DNA of 64,000 nucleotides from Bordetella genomosp. 5 (GCF_002261475.1 NZ_NEVN01000003.1:1-64000), one strand, 5' to 3'. Positions 39,964 to 49,822 are shown, counted from the stretch's first letter. Program-made: numbers and translations. Notes: generated by a model not told the origin, from the sequence alone.

Positions 39964-40824
39964 ATGACTAGCGACAACCAACGCATTTCCGCGGCGTTCG
40001 CCCGCGTGTCCGCCGCCGGGCGCGCTTCGGCGCTCATTCCCTATATCGCCGCCGGCGATCCTTCGCCGGCCGCCACGGTGCCGCTGATGCACGCATTGGT
40101 GCGCGCGGGCGCCGATGTGATCGAGCTGGGCGTGCCGTTTTCCGATCCGATGGCCGATGGTCCGGTGATCCAGCGCGCCGCCGAGCGCGCGATCGCGCAG
40201 GGCGTGGGCCTGACCCGCGTGCTGGAGCTCGTGGCCGAGTTCCGCCGCGACGACACCGAAACGCCGGTCGTGCTGATGGGCTACGCGAATCCGATCGAGC
40301 GCATGGGCCAGGAGGCCTTCGCGCAGCGCGCCCACGACGCCGGTGTCGACGGCGTGCTGGTTGTCGACTATCCGCCCGAAGAGGTCGACGCCTTTGCCGT
40401 CATGCTCGACCGCGCGGGCGTGGCGCCGATTTTCCTGCTGGCCCCCACGTCCACCGACGCGCGCATCCAGAAAATCGCGCAGGTCGCCCGTGGCTACGTC
40501 TACTACGTCTCGCTCAAGGGCGTGACGGGGGCGGGCAGTCTCAATACCGACGATGTGGCGGCGCGGCTCGCGCTGATCCGCCGCCACGTCAGCATTCCGG
40601 TGGGCGTGGGCTTCGGCATCCGCGACGCCGAGAGTGCGGCTCGCATCGCCGAACACGCCGACGCGGTCGTGATCGGCAGCAAGCTGATCGAAACCATGGA
40701 GCAGGCTGTCGCGCAAGCGCCGGCCGCGCAGCAGGCCGACGCCGCCGTCAAGGCCGCCGGCGACTGGCTCTCCACGATCCGGCAGGCGCTGGATCAAGTC
40801 AAACGAATCAACGCGCCGGCCTGA
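39964..40824 (+). CDS. trpA: Tryptophan synthase alpha subunit
   Basis: Cleaves indole-3-glycerol phosphate to indole, which tunnels to TrpB. The 286-residue TIM barrel shows the catalytic Glu in [17 protein letters not shown], the catalytic Asp in VDYPPEE (loop 2), and the phosphate-binding VGFGIRD segment and GSKLIE. A little longer than the usual 268 because of a C-terminal helix. Ten bases after trpB and 29 bases before accD. Confidence 0.96.
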   Translation: MTSDNQRISAAFARVSAAGRASALIPYIAAGDPSPAATVPLMHALVRAGADVIELGVPFSDPMADGPVIQRAAERAIAQGVGLTRVLELVAEFRRDDTETPVVLMGYANPIERMGQEAFAQRAHDAGVDGVLVVDYPPEEVDAFAVMLDRAGVAPIFLLAPTSTDARIQKIAQVARGYVYYVSLKGVTGAGSLNTDDVAARLALIRRHVSIPVGVGFGIRDAESAARIAEHADAVVIGSKLIETMEQAVAQAPAAQQADAAVKAAGDWLSTIRQALDQVKRINAPA

Positions 40825-40853
40825 CCGGGCGCGTCACCCCACGGGAACCCATA

Positions 40854-41732
40854 ATGAGCTGGATCGAAAAACTCCTGCCGCCTCGCATCAATAAAACCAG
40901 CGACAGCGGCCAGCGTCGCGTGCCGGAAGGCCTGTGGGTGAAGTGCCCATCCTGCGAATCGGTGTTGTACAGCGAAGACCTCGCCGCCAACCTGCACGTC
41001 TGCCCGAAGTGCGATCACCACATGCGTATCGGATCGCGCGCGCGCATCGATTCGCTGCTCGACGTCGAAGGCCGGGTCGAGATCGGTCAGACCACGCGTT
41101 CGGTCGACTCGCTCAAGTTCAAGGACACCCGCAAGTATCCCGAGCGTCTGGCCGAAGCCACCAAGCAAACCGGTGAAACCGACGCGCTGATCGTCATGAG
41201 CGGCGCGATTCGCGGCGTGCCCACGGTGCTGGCCTGCTTCGAATTCGAATTCATGGGCGGCTCGATGGGCTCGGTCGTGGGTGAGCGCTTCGCGCGTGGC
41301 GTTCAGGCCGCGCTCGAGCACAAAACCCCCTTCATCTGCGTGGCGGCCTCGGGCGGCGCGCGGATGCAGGAGAGCCTGCTGTCGTTGATGCAGATGGCCA
41401 AGACCAACGCGATGCTGACCCGCCTTGCGGCCGAGGGCCTGCCGTTCATCAGCGTGCTGACCGATCCGACCATGGGCGGCGTGTCCGCCAGTTTCGCTTT
41501 CATGGGCGATGTCGTGATTGCCGAGCCCAAGGCGCTGATCGGTTTTGCCGGTCCGCGCGTGATCGAACAGACCGTGCGCGAGAAGCTGCCCGAGGGCTTC
41601 CAGCGCGCCGAGTTCCTGCTGCAGAAGGGCGCGATCGACATGGTGATCGATCGCCGCCAGTTGCGCGAAGAGATCGCGCGTCTGCTGGCCTTGCTGAGCA
41701 ACCAGTCGGCCGACGTGGTGGCCGCGGCCTGA
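40854..41732 (+). CDS. accD: Acetyl-CoA carboxylase carboxyltransferase subunit beta
   Basis: With AccA, transfers carboxyl from biotin to acetyl-CoA to give malonyl-CoA for fatty acid synthesis. The 292 residues carry the N-terminal zinc ribbon [23 protein letters not shown] and the carboxyltransferase core ([50 protein letters not shown]). The trpB-trpA-accD order is a common betaproteobacterial arrangement; folC, the frequent next gene, is absent. Confidence 0.97.
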   Translation: MSWIEKLLPPRINKTSDSGQRRVPEGLWVKCPSCESVLYSEDLAANLHVCPKCDHHMRIGSRARIDSLLDVEGRVEIGQTTRSVDSLKFKDTRKYPERLAEATKQTGETDALIVMSGAIRGVPTVLACFEFEFMGGSMGSVVGERFARGVQAALEHKTPFICVAASGGARMQESLLSLMQMAKTNAMLTRLAAEGLPFISVLTDPTMGGVSASFAFMGDVVIAEPKALIGFAGPRVIEQTVREKLPEGFQRAEFLLQKGAIDMVIDRRQLREEIARLLALLSNQSADVVAAA

Positions 41733-41756
41733 TCGCAGCCCCTCTCGCATGACCCG

Positions 41757-41784
41757 AACGGGCCGCTTTCGCGGCCCGTTTTCT
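41757..41784 (+). terminator. Terminator of trpB-trpA-accD
   Basis: A 10-bp perfect stem (41757-41766 with 41771-41780) with TTTC loop followed by TTTTCTTT closes the operon 25 bases after the accD stop. Confidence 0.87.
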
Positions 41785-41981
41785 TTGGGCCTCGAACCGG
41801 TTCGCGCGCGCTCGCGGCCGCGGATTATTCCACCCTTGCGGATAATGGATTTGATTGCTCCAGCTACCACACGATTTTGTGTTTGAGGTGTTGCGCGGCG
41901 TACACAATCAGACCGTTCCTATGAGCTCTTTTCTGATAATGTCAGTTGTGTTGCTTCCTGATCAGATTGGAGTTCTCTCTC

Positions 41982-42527
41982 ATGCAAGGCAAATACAAGA
42001 AAAATGTCCTGGCTGCCGTGATCGGTGCGCTGCTTGCAACGTGTGGCGTGGCCCAGGCTCAACAGCAGGGCACGCAAGGAGGTGTGGGTCTGCACCTCGG
42101 CATCGGCGATCACTACAAGCGCCTGACCCTCAACTACGAAACCCCCTCGGTCTGGTCGTACGAGTTTGGCGGCAACTGGGGTCGCCTCGATCTGACGCCC
42201 GAACTCGGCGTGTCGTACTGGCAGGCCAACGGCTCGCGCAACCCCGGCCATGTGTGGCAGGCCAACGCGATCCCGATGTTCCGCTGGTGGACCGGCGAGC
42301 GCTTCTTCATCGAAGCCGGTATCGGCGCCACGGTGTTCAGCTCGACGCACTTTGCCGACGAGAAGATCAGCACCGCCTTCCAGTTCGGTGATCACATCGG
42401 CCTGGGCTTCCTGATCAACAAGAACAACCGCATCGGCCTGCGCTATTCGCATTTCTCGAATGCCGGCATCAAGCGCCCGAACCCGGGCCTGGACGTCGCG
42501 CAGCTGACGTACGTGTACCAGTTCTGA
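41982..42527 (+). CDS. pagL: Lipid A 3-O-deacylase PagL
   Basis: Outer-membrane beta-barrel that removes the 3-O acyl chain of lipid A, altering endotoxin. ATG 41982 gives 181 residues with a signal peptide ending near residue 26 (CGVAQAQ). The family motif is RYSHFSNAGIKRPNPG, with catalytic His157 and Ser159; the third, acidic position (14 residues after the His) is Asp171 here where Pseudomonas PagL has Glu. The C-terminal YQF matches a barrel end. The upstream 200 bases are AT-rich with GATAAT at 41935-41940, so it has its own promoter. Confidence 0.88.
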   Translation: MQGKYKKNVLAAVIGALLATCGVAQAQQQGTQGGVGLHLGIGDHYKRLTLNYETPSVWSYEFGGNWGRLDLTPELGVSYWQANGSRNPGHVWQANAIPMFRWWTGERFFIEAGIGATVFSSTHFADEKISTAFQFGDHIGLGFLINKNNRIGLRYSHFSNAGIKRPNPGLDVAQLTYVYQF

Positions 42528-42563
42528 AGCCCCGCCGGCCCGTGCGCCGGCGCTTCAGTACCG

Positions 42564-42586
42564 ACCCGCCGCGAGGCGGGTTTTTT
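42564..42586 (+). terminator. Terminator of pagL
   Basis: A 7-bp stem (42564-42570 with 42575-42581) with a GCGA tetraloop followed by six T, 34 bases past the pagL stop. Confidence 0.85.
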
Positions 42587-42634
42587 ATTGGCCGCGCGCC
42601 GCGGTGACGCCACGGCGAATTCGGGCGGCCAATG

Positions 42635-42663
42635 AAAAACCGCCCTCCGAAGAGGGCGGTTTC
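42635..42663 (-). terminator. Terminator of rne
   Basis: A 10-bp perfect stem (42638-42647 with 42652-42661) and CGAA loop with TTTTT following on the minus strand, about 50 bases beyond the rne stop. Together with the pagL terminator it separates two convergent genes. Confidence 0.85.
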
Positions 42664-42712
42664 GCTGCGGCGCTGCCGCGGTGAGAGGCGAGGCGGGAAA
42701 CCCGCCGTCGCA

Positions 42713-45700
42713 TCAGTGCTGCGTTTCGACCTGAACCAGGGGTTCGTTCGAGACGGCAGCCACCGGCTTGCGCTCACGGCCCAGGCGCACGGGCGTCTGG
42801 GTGGCAGCGATGCTTTGCTGCGTTTGTGCGTGGCGTTCCGGGTTGGTCTGGACCCAGGTCAGGCCGGCGGCGTTGACCACGGCGTTCAGCGCCTGCTCGC
42901 CGCGAACGACGATCGGGGCGGCAGCCGGGGCAGCCGGGGCAACCTGTGCCGGAGCAGCCGGAGCAGCCGGAGCAGCCGGAGCGACCGGTGCCGCGGCGGC
43001 GGGGGCCGCTTCGACCGGCGCCGCGGGCGGCGTCACGGGCGCCGGAGCCGGCGCGGCCGGTTCGGCGGCTGCGCTGCTGGCCGGCTGTGCGGCCAGGGCG
43101 TCGGCCGGGGCCTCGACCTTGACCGGCTCGACCGGCGCGGGAGCAACGGGTGCTTCCTCGGCGGCTGCCACCTGGACGGGCGCTTGCGGCGCCGCGGCGG
43201 GGGCTTCCTGGACCGGTGCCGAGACCGGGGTCACGGCCTGCGACGGCGCCGGGGTGACCGGTGCGCCTTCGGTGGCTTCGGGGTGTTGCGGCGCCACGAA
43301 CGGGGCTTCTGCGGCGTCGTCGGCGGCATCGCCGTCTTCGGCCTGACCATCGGCGTTCAGCACGGTACCGTCTTCCTGGCTGCGGCGGCCACGGCGGCTG
43401 CGGCGGCGGCGGCGCTTGCGTTCCGGATCCGCACCGGCTTCACCGGTGTCGGTGCCGTCGATCGCATCCACGCCGGTATCGGCATCCGTAGCGGCTTCAG
43501 CGGGCTGGGCAGCCGGCGCCACCGGGGCGGCGGCGGGGGTGCTGGCCGGCAGGGCCTGCGCCACGCTTTCCGCCAGGGCGGCGACCATGCTTTCCTGCTC
43601 GCTCATCGGCGCGTCGCTGGCGCCTTCTTCGCGACGGTTGCGGCCACGGCCACGGCGGTTGCGGCCGCTGCGTGCCGGCGTGCCGTCTTCGTTGAGCTCG
43701 GGCTGAGCCGGGCGGTCGGCGCGTTCGCTGCGGTTCTGCTGGACGGCGGCGGCCTGCTGGGCGTCGCGCTCGGCGCGGCCGTCAGCCTGGCGTTCGCCGC
43801 GAGCGGGACGCTCGCCGCGTTCGGCACCGCGTTCGGCGCGTTCTTCACCACGACGGCCACCACGGACCTGATGGCGACCGCCTTCTGCCGCTTCGCCTTC
43901 GGCATTGCCGCGACGATTGCGGTTGCGGTCGGAGCCATGACGTTCGCCACGGCGTTCCTGGCCATCATGGGCGCGCTTGCCGCGGCCACCGCTGTTGCGC
44001 TTGGCCGGGGTTTCTTCGGCGGCCGGAGCCGGCTTGGCGTCGCCGCCACCGGTCAGCCAGTTGGTCAGGCGCTTGAACCAGCCCAGACCCGAGCCGGCGG
44101 CCGGGGCCGGTGCGGCGGTGGCGGGCGTCGGCGTCGACACCGGAGCGGGCTGCGAGGGCGTGATGCCCTTGACCAGCGCTTCCGGACGCGACTTCACTTC
44201 GTTTTCGCTGGGCTGCCAAGCGACTTCGGTCGCCGGGGCCTCGGCCAGCTCGAAGCTGGTCTTGGTGTCTTCCAGGCGGGGATCGTCGTGGCGCAGGCGC
44301 TCGATGTGGTGATGCGGGGTCTCGAGGTGCTTGTTGGGGATCAGCACCAGATTGACCTTCAGGCGGGCTTCCATCTTGGCGATGTCGGCGCGCTTTTCGT
44401 TCAGCAGGAAGGTGGCCACATCGACCGGCACCTGGGCGTGCACCGCCGCGGTGTTTTCCTTCATGGCTTCTTCCTGGAGCAGGCGCAGGACTTGCAGCGC
44501 GCTCGATTCGGCATCGCGGATCACGCCGGTGCCGGTGCAGCGCGGGCAGGTGATGTGCGAGCCTTCGTTCAGGGCCGGACGCAGGCGCTGGCGCGACAGT
44601 TCCATCAGGCCGAAGCGCGAGATCTTGCCCATCTGGACGCGGGCACGGTCGAAATGCAGGGCATCACGCAGGCGCTGTTCGACGGCGCGCTGGTTCTTGC
44701 TGTCCTCCATGTCGATAAAGTCGATCACGATCAGACCGCCCAGGTCGCGCAGGCGCAGCTGGCGGGCCACTTCGTCGGCGGCTTCGAGGTTGGTCCGCAG
44801 GGCGGTTTCCTCGATGTCGGCGCCACGGGTGGAACGTGCCGAGTTGACGTCCACCGCCACGAGGGCTTCGGTGTGGTCGATGACGACCGCGCCGCCCGAG
44901 GGCAGTTGCACGGTACGGGAGTACGCGGTTTCGATCTGGTGTTCGATCTGGAAGCGCGAGAACAGCGGGATGTCGTCGCGATAGCGCTTCACGCGCTGGA
45001 CGTTGTCCGGCATCACCACGGCCATGAAGGCGGTGGCCTGATCGGCGATCTCGTCGGTATCGATCAGGATCTCGCCGATTTCGGGCGAGAAGTAGTCGCG
45101 GATGGCCCGGATGACCAGGCTGGACTCGAGGTAGATCAGGATCGGGGCGGCGTTGTCGCGGGCGGCGACATCGATGGCGCTCCAGAGCTGCATCAGATAG
45201 GACAGGTCCCATTGCAGCTCTTCGACGTTGCGGCCGATGCCTGCCGTGCGCGCGATGATGCTCATGCCCTGGGGCACGTCGAGCTGTTCCATCGTGTCGC
45301 GCAGTTCCTGGCGGTCCTCGCCCTCGACGCGGCGCGAAACGCCACCGCCACGGGGGTTGTTGGGCATCAGGACCAGATAACGGCCGGCGAGCGAGATGAA
45401 GGTGGTCAGGGCGGCGCCCTTGTTGCCACGTTCTTCTTTTTCGACCTGGACGATCAGCTCCTGGCCTTCGCGCAGGGCGTCCTGGATGCGCGCCGTGCGC
45501 ACGTCCACGCCTTCCTTGAAGTAGGTGCGGGCGACTTCCTTGAAGGGCAGAAAGCCGTGGCGATCTTCGCCGTAGTTGACGAAGCAGGCTTCGAGACCAG
45601 GCTCGATGCGGGTGATGACGCCTTTGTAGATGTTGCCTTTGCGCTGTTCGCGGCCGGCGGTTTCGATGTCGAGGTCGATGAGCTTTTGCCCATCGACGAT

Positions 45701-45751
45701 CGCGACGCGCAGTTCTTCCTGGTGCGTCGCGTTAAACAGCATGCGCTTCAT
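42713..45751 (-). CDS. rne: Ribonuclease E
   Basis: Essential endoribonuclease for mRNA turnover and rRNA/tRNA processing and scaffold of the degradosome, at the inner membrane. The 1012 residues have the catalytic half (about 1-510) with an S1 domain ([23 protein letters not shown]), DNase I-like catalytic site ([20 protein letters not shown]) and the zinc link C402-x2-C405. The C-terminal half is disordered: Arg/Gly-rich RNA-binding blocks (about 590-720) and long Ala/Pro/Val repeats partly encoded by 9-base tandem repeats near 42951-42985. A long leader upstream suggests autoregulation by RNase E, as known in E. coli. Confidence 0.96.
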   Translation of the reverse strand: MKRMLFNATHQEELRVAIVDGQKLIDLDIETAGREQRKGNIYKGVITRIEPGLEACFVNYGEDRHGFLPFKEVARTYFKEGVDVRTARIQDALREGQELIVQVEKEERGNKGAALTTFISLAGRYLVLMPNNPRGGGVSRRVEGEDRQELRDTMEQLDVPQGMSIIARTAGIGRNVEELQWDLSYLMQLWSAIDVAARDNAAPILIYLESSLVIRAIRDYFSPEIGEILIDTDEIADQATAFMAVVMPDNVQRVKRYRDDIPLFSRFQIEHQIETAYSRTVQLPSGGAVVIDHTEALVAVDVNSARSTRGADIEETALRTNLEAADEVARQLRLRDLGGLIVIDFIDMEDSKNQRAVEQRLRDALHFDRARVQMGKISRFGLMELSRQRLRPALNEGSHITCPRCTGTGVIRDAESSALQVLRLLQEEAMKENTAAVHAQVPVDVATFLLNEKRADIAKMEARLKVNLVLIPNKHLETPHHHIERLRHDDPRLEDTKTSFELAEAPATEVAWQPSENEVKSRPEALVKGITPSQPAPVSTPTPATAAPAPAAGSGLGWFKRLTNWLTGGGDAKPAPAAEETPAKRNSGGRGKRAHDGQERRGERHGSDRNRNRRGNAEGEAAEGGRHQVRGGRRGEERAERGAERGERPARGERQADGRAERDAQQAAAVQQNRSERADRPAQPELNEDGTPARSGRNRRGRGRNRREEGASDAPMSEQESMVAALAESVAQALPASTPAAAPVAPAAQPAEAATDADTGVDAIDGTDTGEAGADPERKRRRRRSRRGRRSQEDGTVLNADGQAEDGDAADDAAEAPFVAPQHPEATEGAPVTPAPSQAVTPVSAPVQEAPAAAPQAPVQVAAAEEAPVAPAPVEPVKVEAPADALAAQPASSAAAEPAAPAPAPVTPPAAPVEAAPAAAAPVAPAAPAAPAAPAQVAPAAPAAAPIVVRGEQALNAVVNAAGLTWVQTNPERHAQTQQSIAATQTPVRLGRERKPVAAVSNEPLVQVETQH

Positions 45752-46019
45752 GAGAGGGTTTCTCCGTTGTCATGACGCGCCGATATCGGCGCGTGACCTC
45801 GGGTCACTCGGGCTGCGGACTGAAGCGGCAAGAAGAATGCGGACCGTACCTGGGCTGCGCCCAGGCGTATCCGCCGCGGGTCAGGCGGGCACGTCGTGCC
45901 GGTGTGCGGCACGGGGTTCTTTCAGCAGGGGGGTCAGCTTCACTGAATTGTGGTTGACGAAAAGATTGCTGTGAACGTCAGGTGCGGCGGGATGTCCTGC
46001 GCGCACCTGGTGCGTATAA

Positions 46020-46025
46020 ATATTA
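46020..46025 (-). promoter_or_regulatory. Candidate -10 element for rne
   Basis: On the minus strand TAATAT stands in an AT-rich island; a loose -35 (CTGAAG-like) lies about 18 bases before it. A 6-bp inverted repeat separated by one base (46002-46007 with 46009-46014) sits at the expected transcription start. If correct, the rne leader is about 260 nucleotides. Confidence 0.35.
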
Positions 46026-46223
46026 GCGACGATTCTTGCGGTGCTTCAGAGCCGCTTGCGACTTGCGACGGTCATACCAGGAAGGCGGGCAAAGCGTGCC
46101 ACACCACCGTCCGGCAGGACTCGGTCGAGCCGGCGACCAAGAGACCCCGGAGCTGAACGAGCAGGCGGTACAATGTTGGCCTACGCGCCCGACGGAGACG
46201 CGTGGATCGCTGGAATTTTTAAA

Positions 46224-46246
46224 GCTTGAAATGAATTCATTCAAGC
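46224..46246. promoter_or_regulatory. Palindrome upstream of rluC
   Basis: A perfect 10-bp palindrome ATGAATTCAT (46231-46240) is flanked by complementary arms GCTTGA and TCAAGC with one extra base on the left, giving a nearly perfect 22-bp dyad about 100 bases before rluC. It looks like an operator or a stable RNA stem. Confidence 0.4.
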
Positions 46247-46342
46247 GATTCCAAACAACATCCGCATCTCAACGCCAGACGGCTGGTACAGCTCTCGCAG
46301 GTCAGCCCCCTCAGTTCAGCCCCTTCAGGCTGTCCCGATTAT

Positions 46343-47302
46343 ATGCCGCTTTCCGCAATGCGCAAACAAAGTTCCCCTGCTGTTCCCCAGGTGCGCCTGG
46401 TCGAGGTCGACGCCGAGCAGGCCGGCCAGCGGATCGACAATTTCTTGCTGCGTCTGTGCAAGGGTGTCCCCAAAAGTCATATCTACAAAGCCATCCGTGG
46501 TGGCGAGGTTCGCGTAAATAAGGGACGTATTCAAGCCGAATACCGGGTCCAGGCGGGCGACATCGTGCGCGTGCCGCCGCTGCGGCTGCCCGACCCCGGC
46601 GCGCCCAAGCCTGTTCCTGCTTCAGAGTTTCCGGTCGTGTTCGAAGACGACGCCCTGCTGGTGATCGACAAGCCCGCGGGCGTTGCCGTCCATGGCGGAA
46701 GCGGCGTGTCGTTCGGCGTGATCGAGCAGCTGCGCGCGGCGCGCCCGGAGGCCCGCTTTCTGGAACTGGTGCATCGCCTCGACCGCGAGACCTCCGGGCT
46801 GCTGATGGTCGCCAAAAAGCGCAGCGCGCTGCTGGCCCTGCACGCCATGCTGCGCGAGGGCAAGGGCAACAAGCACTATTACGCGCTGGTCGAGGGCGAT
46901 TGGGTCAACGACCGCCAGCACATCAAGCTGGGTCTCACCAAATGGACCACCCAGAGCGGCGAGCGCCGCGTGCGCGTCGACCCCGACGGCCAGTTTGCCC
47001 ATACGATCGTGAGCCTCAGGCAGCGGTTCGGCGGCTACAGCCTGGTCGACGCCGAACTGCGCACCGGTCGCACCCACCAGATCCGCGTGCATCTGGCCGG
47101 CAGCGGCTTTCCGATCGTGGGCGACGATAAATACGGGCCGGATGAAACCCGCGCCCGGTTCGCGCGCATGGGCTTTAACCGCATGTTTCTGCATGCACAC
47201 CAATTGACGATCGCCCATCCCCTGACGGGCGAAACCCTCAGGTTGACGGCCGAGCTGCCGGCCGCCTGCCAAAAGCTGTTGCAGCAACTGGAGACCGCCT
47301 GA
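46343..47302 (+). CDS. rluC: 23S rRNA pseudouridine synthase RluC
   Basis: Isomerises specific uridines in 23S rRNA (positions 955, 2504 and 2580 in E. coli). The 319 residues have an N-terminal S4 RNA-binding domain (about 25-80, QRIDNFLLRLCKGVPKSHIYKAIRGGEVRVN) and the synthase domain with the catalytic Asp in HRLDRETSGLL and RTGRTHQIRVH. ATG 46343 has no clear ribosome-binding site; ATG 46358 is an equal candidate. It is one base apart from the downstream HAD gene, so the two form an operon. Confidence 0.92.
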   Translation: MPLSAMRKQSSPAVPQVRLVEVDAEQAGQRIDNFLLRLCKGVPKSHIYKAIRGGEVRVNKGRIQAEYRVQAGDIVRVPPLRLPDPGAPKPVPASEFPVVFEDDALLVIDKPAGVAVHGGSGVSFGVIEQLRAARPEARFLELVHRLDRETSGLLMVAKKRSALLALHAMLREGKGNKHYYALVEGDWVNDRQHIKLGLTKWTTQSGERRVRVDPDGQFAHTIVSLRQRFGGYSLVDAELRTGRTHQIRVHLAGSGFPIVGDDKYGPDETRARFARMGFNRMFLHAHQLTIAHPLTGETLRLTAELPAACQKLLQQLETA

Positions 47303-47303
47303 C

Positions 47304-47966
47304 ATGGCCTATTCCCTCGTGGTGTTCGATTGGGATGGCACGCTGATGGATTCGACCCACAGCATCGTAGCCGCCATCCAGAACGCCTGTCGCGATCTGG
47401 ACCTGCCCGTGCCCACCGCTTCGGCGGCGAGCTGGGTGATCGGGCTGTCGCTCGAGAGCGCGCTTCGCCGTGCCGTCCCCGAGCTCACCCCGGCCCTACT
47501 GCCGCGGTTTCTGGAGCGCTACCGCATTCATTACCTGTTGCGCGACCCCGAGCTGCGTCTGTTCGACGGCGCGCGCGAGCTGCTGACCGACCTGGCCAAC
47601 CAGAATGTGCGTCTGGCCGTCGCCACCGGCAAGAGCCGGGTGGGCCTGGACCGCGTGCTGGCCGCGACCGGTCTGCGTCATATGTTCGATGCCACCCGCA
47701 CCGCCGACGAGACCTTCAGCAAGCCGCATCCCGAGATGTTGCACCAGCTGATGCGCGAGCTCGTCGCCGAGCCCGCCGACATGCTTATGATCGGGGATAC
47801 CTCCCATGATCTTCAGATGGCCGTCAATGCGGGCGTGCACGGGCTGGGCGTCTCGTACGGTGCCCATCCGATCAGCGATCTGGAGGGCTGCGCCCCGCAG
47901 GCCGTGGTCGACAGCGTGGCCGCCATGTCGGCCTGGCTCAAGCCCCGGGTCGGCGCGCCGGCATAA
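47304..47966 (+). CDS. HAD-superfamily phosphatase (phosphoglycolate phosphatase-like)
   Basis: Cytoplasmic phosphatase of 220 residues. The nucleophile motif FDWDGTLMDS has Asp9 and general acid Asp11; VATGKSRVG (motif II), KPHPEML (motif III Lys) and LMIGDTSHDLQMAVNAG (motif IV acids) are all present, with a helical cap between about residues 15 and 80. The family includes Gph-type enzymes, but the substrate is not settled. Immediately downstream of rluC, a common pairing in betaproteobacteria. The stop codon lies within the first unit of a tandem repeat. Confidence 0.9.
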   Translation: MAYSLVVFDWDGTLMDSTHSIVAAIQNACRDLDLPVPTASAASWVIGLSLESALRRAVPELTPALLPRFLERYRIHYLLRDPELRLFDGARELLTDLANQNVRLAVATGKSRVGLDRVLAATGLRHMFDATRTADETFSKPHPEMLHQLMRELVAEPADMLMIGDTSHDLQMAVNAGVHGLGVSYGAHPISDLEGCAPQAVVDSVAAMSAWLKPRVGAPA

Positions 47967-48049
47967 GGCCCCCGGGTCGGCGGGCGCCGGCATAGCGCCC
48001 CGGATGGGCGCGCCGGCATAGCGCCCCGAGTCGGCGCGTCGACATCAGG
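47943..48049. repeat. Imperfect 26-29 bp tandem repeat, four units
   Basis: Units at 47943-47968, 47969-47997, 47998-48023 and 48024-48049 share the pattern CCCCGGGTCGGCGCGCCGGC plus ATARSG. The first unit encodes the last residues and stop of the HAD phosphatase; the other three are non-coding copies downstream. Looks like local slippage/duplication. Confidence 0.75.
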
Positions 48050-48210
48050 CCGTCTCCGCGTTCCCGCCGTGCCGGGAACGCCGCCGTGCCCGTGCTGTCT
48101 GAACGTTGCGGGAGAAACGGGAATAAATCGCTGGGCGGTTCCGTCTATCCTGTATTGGATGCTGCGCGGCGCGTCATGTGTCGCGAGCGTCGCGCTCTCG
48201 GGAGAAACGC

Positions 48211-49155
48211 ATGTTCGTACGCAAGCCGGGCGATGTCCTGCCCTCCGAAATCACCCCCGAATCCGTCTGGCAGTCCCGCAGAGAGTGGATGCTGCGCACC
48301 GGCGCCGCCGCCGCGGCCCTGAGCCTGCCGGCCTGGGCGCGCGCCGAGGGCGACGCCCTGCCGGGCCGGGCGTCGCCCTTCTCGGTGATGGAAAAGCAGA
48401 CGCCCATCAAGGACGTCACCACCTACAACAACTACTACGAGTTCGGCCTCGACAAGAGCGATCCGGCCGCCAATGCAGGCAAGCTGCAGGTGCGGCCCTG
48501 GACGGTCAAGGTCGAGGGCGAGGTCGAGAAGCCGGCGACGTTCGACATCGACACGCTGCTCAAGCTCGCGCCCATGGAAGACCGCGTCTATCGGCTGCGT
48601 TGTGTCGAGGGCTGGTCCATGGTGATTCCGTGGGTCGGTTATTCGGTGGCCGAGGTGCTCAAGCAGGTCCAGCCGACCAGCAAGGCCAAATACGTCGAGT
48701 TCGTCAGTGTGGTGCAGCGCGAAAACATGCCCGGCGTGCGCTCGGCGGTGCTCGACTGGCCCTATGTCGAGGCGCTGCGCATCGACGAGGCCATGCATCC
48801 GCTGACCATGCTGGTGTTCGGCCTGTACGGCAAGGTGCTGCCCAAGCAGAACGGGGCGCCGTTGAGGTTGGCCGTCCCCTGGAAGTACGGCTTCAAGTCG
48901 GCCAAGTCCCTGGTGGCGATCCGTCTGGTCGAGAAGCAGCCGGTCAGCTCGTGGATGAAGGCCGCCCCGCAGGAGTACGGCTTCTATGCCAATGTGAACC
49001 CCGACGTGCCGCATCCGCGCTGGAGCCAGGCCACGGAGCGGCGCATCGGCGAGGACGGTCTGTTCACGCCCAAGCGCAAGACCCTGGCCTTCAATGGCTA
49101 CGCGGACCAGGTGGCGTCGCTCTACCAGGGCATGGATCTGAAGGCGAACTACTGA
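48211..49155 (+). CDS. msrP: Protein-methionine-sulfoxide reductase catalytic subunit MsrP
   Basis: Periplasmic molybdenum enzyme that repairs oxidised methionines in envelope proteins with electrons from MsrQ. ATG 48211 with a GGAG site gives 314 residues. A twin-arginine signal ([22 protein letters not shown], about residues 23-45) exports the folded protein. The molybdenum cysteine is in [17 protein letters not shown]; the NNYYEFG and VPWKYGFKS motifs of the YedY family are present. The msrQ gene follows after 22 bases. Confidence 0.95.
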   Translation: MFVRKPGDVLPSEITPESVWQSRREWMLRTGAAAAALSLPAWARAEGDALPGRASPFSVMEKQTPIKDVTTYNNYYEFGLDKSDPAANAGKLQVRPWTVKVEGEVEKPATFDIDTLLKLAPMEDRVYRLRCVEGWSMVIPWVGYSVAEVLKQVQPTSKAKYVEFVSVVQRENMPGVRSAVLDWPYVEALRIDEAMHPLTMLVFGLYGKVLPKQNGAPLRLAVPWKYGFKSAKSLVAIRLVEKQPVSSWMKAAPQEYGFYANVNPDVPHPRWSQATERRIGEDGLFTPKRKTLAFNGYADQVASLYQGMDLKANY

Positions 49156-49177
49156 TGCTGTTTACCGGAGTACGGGC

Positions 49178-49822
49178 GTGAGTCGCGCGCCCGCGGCGCC
49201 CGCGCCGCATCCCGCCTGGTCGGCGCGCGCCATCGCGCGCTTCAAGCCCGTTCTGTTCCTGCTGGGCCTGCTGCCGTTTCTGCGCTGGATCTGGCTGGGG
49301 TTCAACGATGGTCTCACCGCCAATCCCGTCGAGTTCCTGACGCGATCCTCCGGCACCTGGACGCTCGTCTGCCTGCTGGTCACGCTGGCGATCACGCCGC
49401 TGCGGCGCCTGCTGGGCCAGCCGGCCCTGGTGCGGCTGCGCCGCATGTGCGGGCTGTTTGCGTTTTTCTATGCGAGCCTGCATTTCTGTACCTGGGTGTG
49501 GTGGGATCGCGGGCTGGATCCCGCCGCGATGCTGCAGGACCTCGGGCAGCGGCCGTTCATCGCCGTGGGATTCGCCGCTTTCGTGCTGATGAGCCTGCTT
49601 GCGCTCACCTCCACGCAGGCCGCGATGCGGCGCCTCGGCAAGCGCTGGCAGACGCTGCATCGTGCGGTGTACGTGATCGGCCTGCTGGCCATCCTGCACT
49701 ACTGGTGGCACAAGGCCGGCAAGAACGATCTGCGCGAGCCGCTCATCTACGCCGGCGTGCTCGCCGTGCTGCTGGGCTGGCGCGTCGTCGCGTGGTGGCG
49801 GCGCCGGCCGAGCCCGGCCTGA
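49178..49822 (+). CDS. msrQ: MsrQ, heme b membrane subunit
   Basis: Inner-membrane cytochrome-b-like protein (YedZ family) that passes quinol electrons to MsrP. The 214 residues start at GTG 49178 and have about six helices; histidines in FYASLHFCTWVWW, TLHRAVYVIG and AILHYWWHK are the expected heme ligands. The basic N-terminus is cytoplasmic. Forms the msrPQ operon and complements the cytoplasmic MsrB encoded at 11.3 kb. Confidence 0.94.
   Translation: MSRAPAAPAPHPAWSARAIARFKPVLFLLGLLPFLRWIWLGFNDGLTANPVEFLTRSSGTWTLVCLLVTLAITPLRRLLGQPALVRLRRMCGLFAFFYASLHFCTWVWWDRGLDPAAMLQDLGQRPFIAVGFAAFVLMSLLALTSTQAAMRRLGKRWQTLHRAVYVIGLLAILHYWWHKAGKNDLREPLIYAGVLAVLLGWRVVAWWRRRPSPA

Larger units (their letters stand above)
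45752..46342. other. Intergenic region rne / rluC (divergent)
   Basis: These 591 bases between divergent rne and rluC hold no gene I can support; the possible frames here lack ribosome-binding sites and family resemblance. They contain a candidate rne promoter near 46020, a long GC-rich rne leader, and a palindrome at 46224-46246 toward rluC. E. coli also has rne and rluC divergent with a long regulatory rne leader. Confidence 0.6.

Noticed and set aside
42632-45775. A 1047-residue open frame antisense to rne
   Set aside because: Its translation is low-complexity Gly/Arg/Ala and it mirrors the rne codons; rne on the minus strand is certain.
46036-46521. Possible gene upstream of and overlapping rluC
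   Set aside because: No ribosome-binding site, out-of-frame overlap with rluC, and no recognisable motif.
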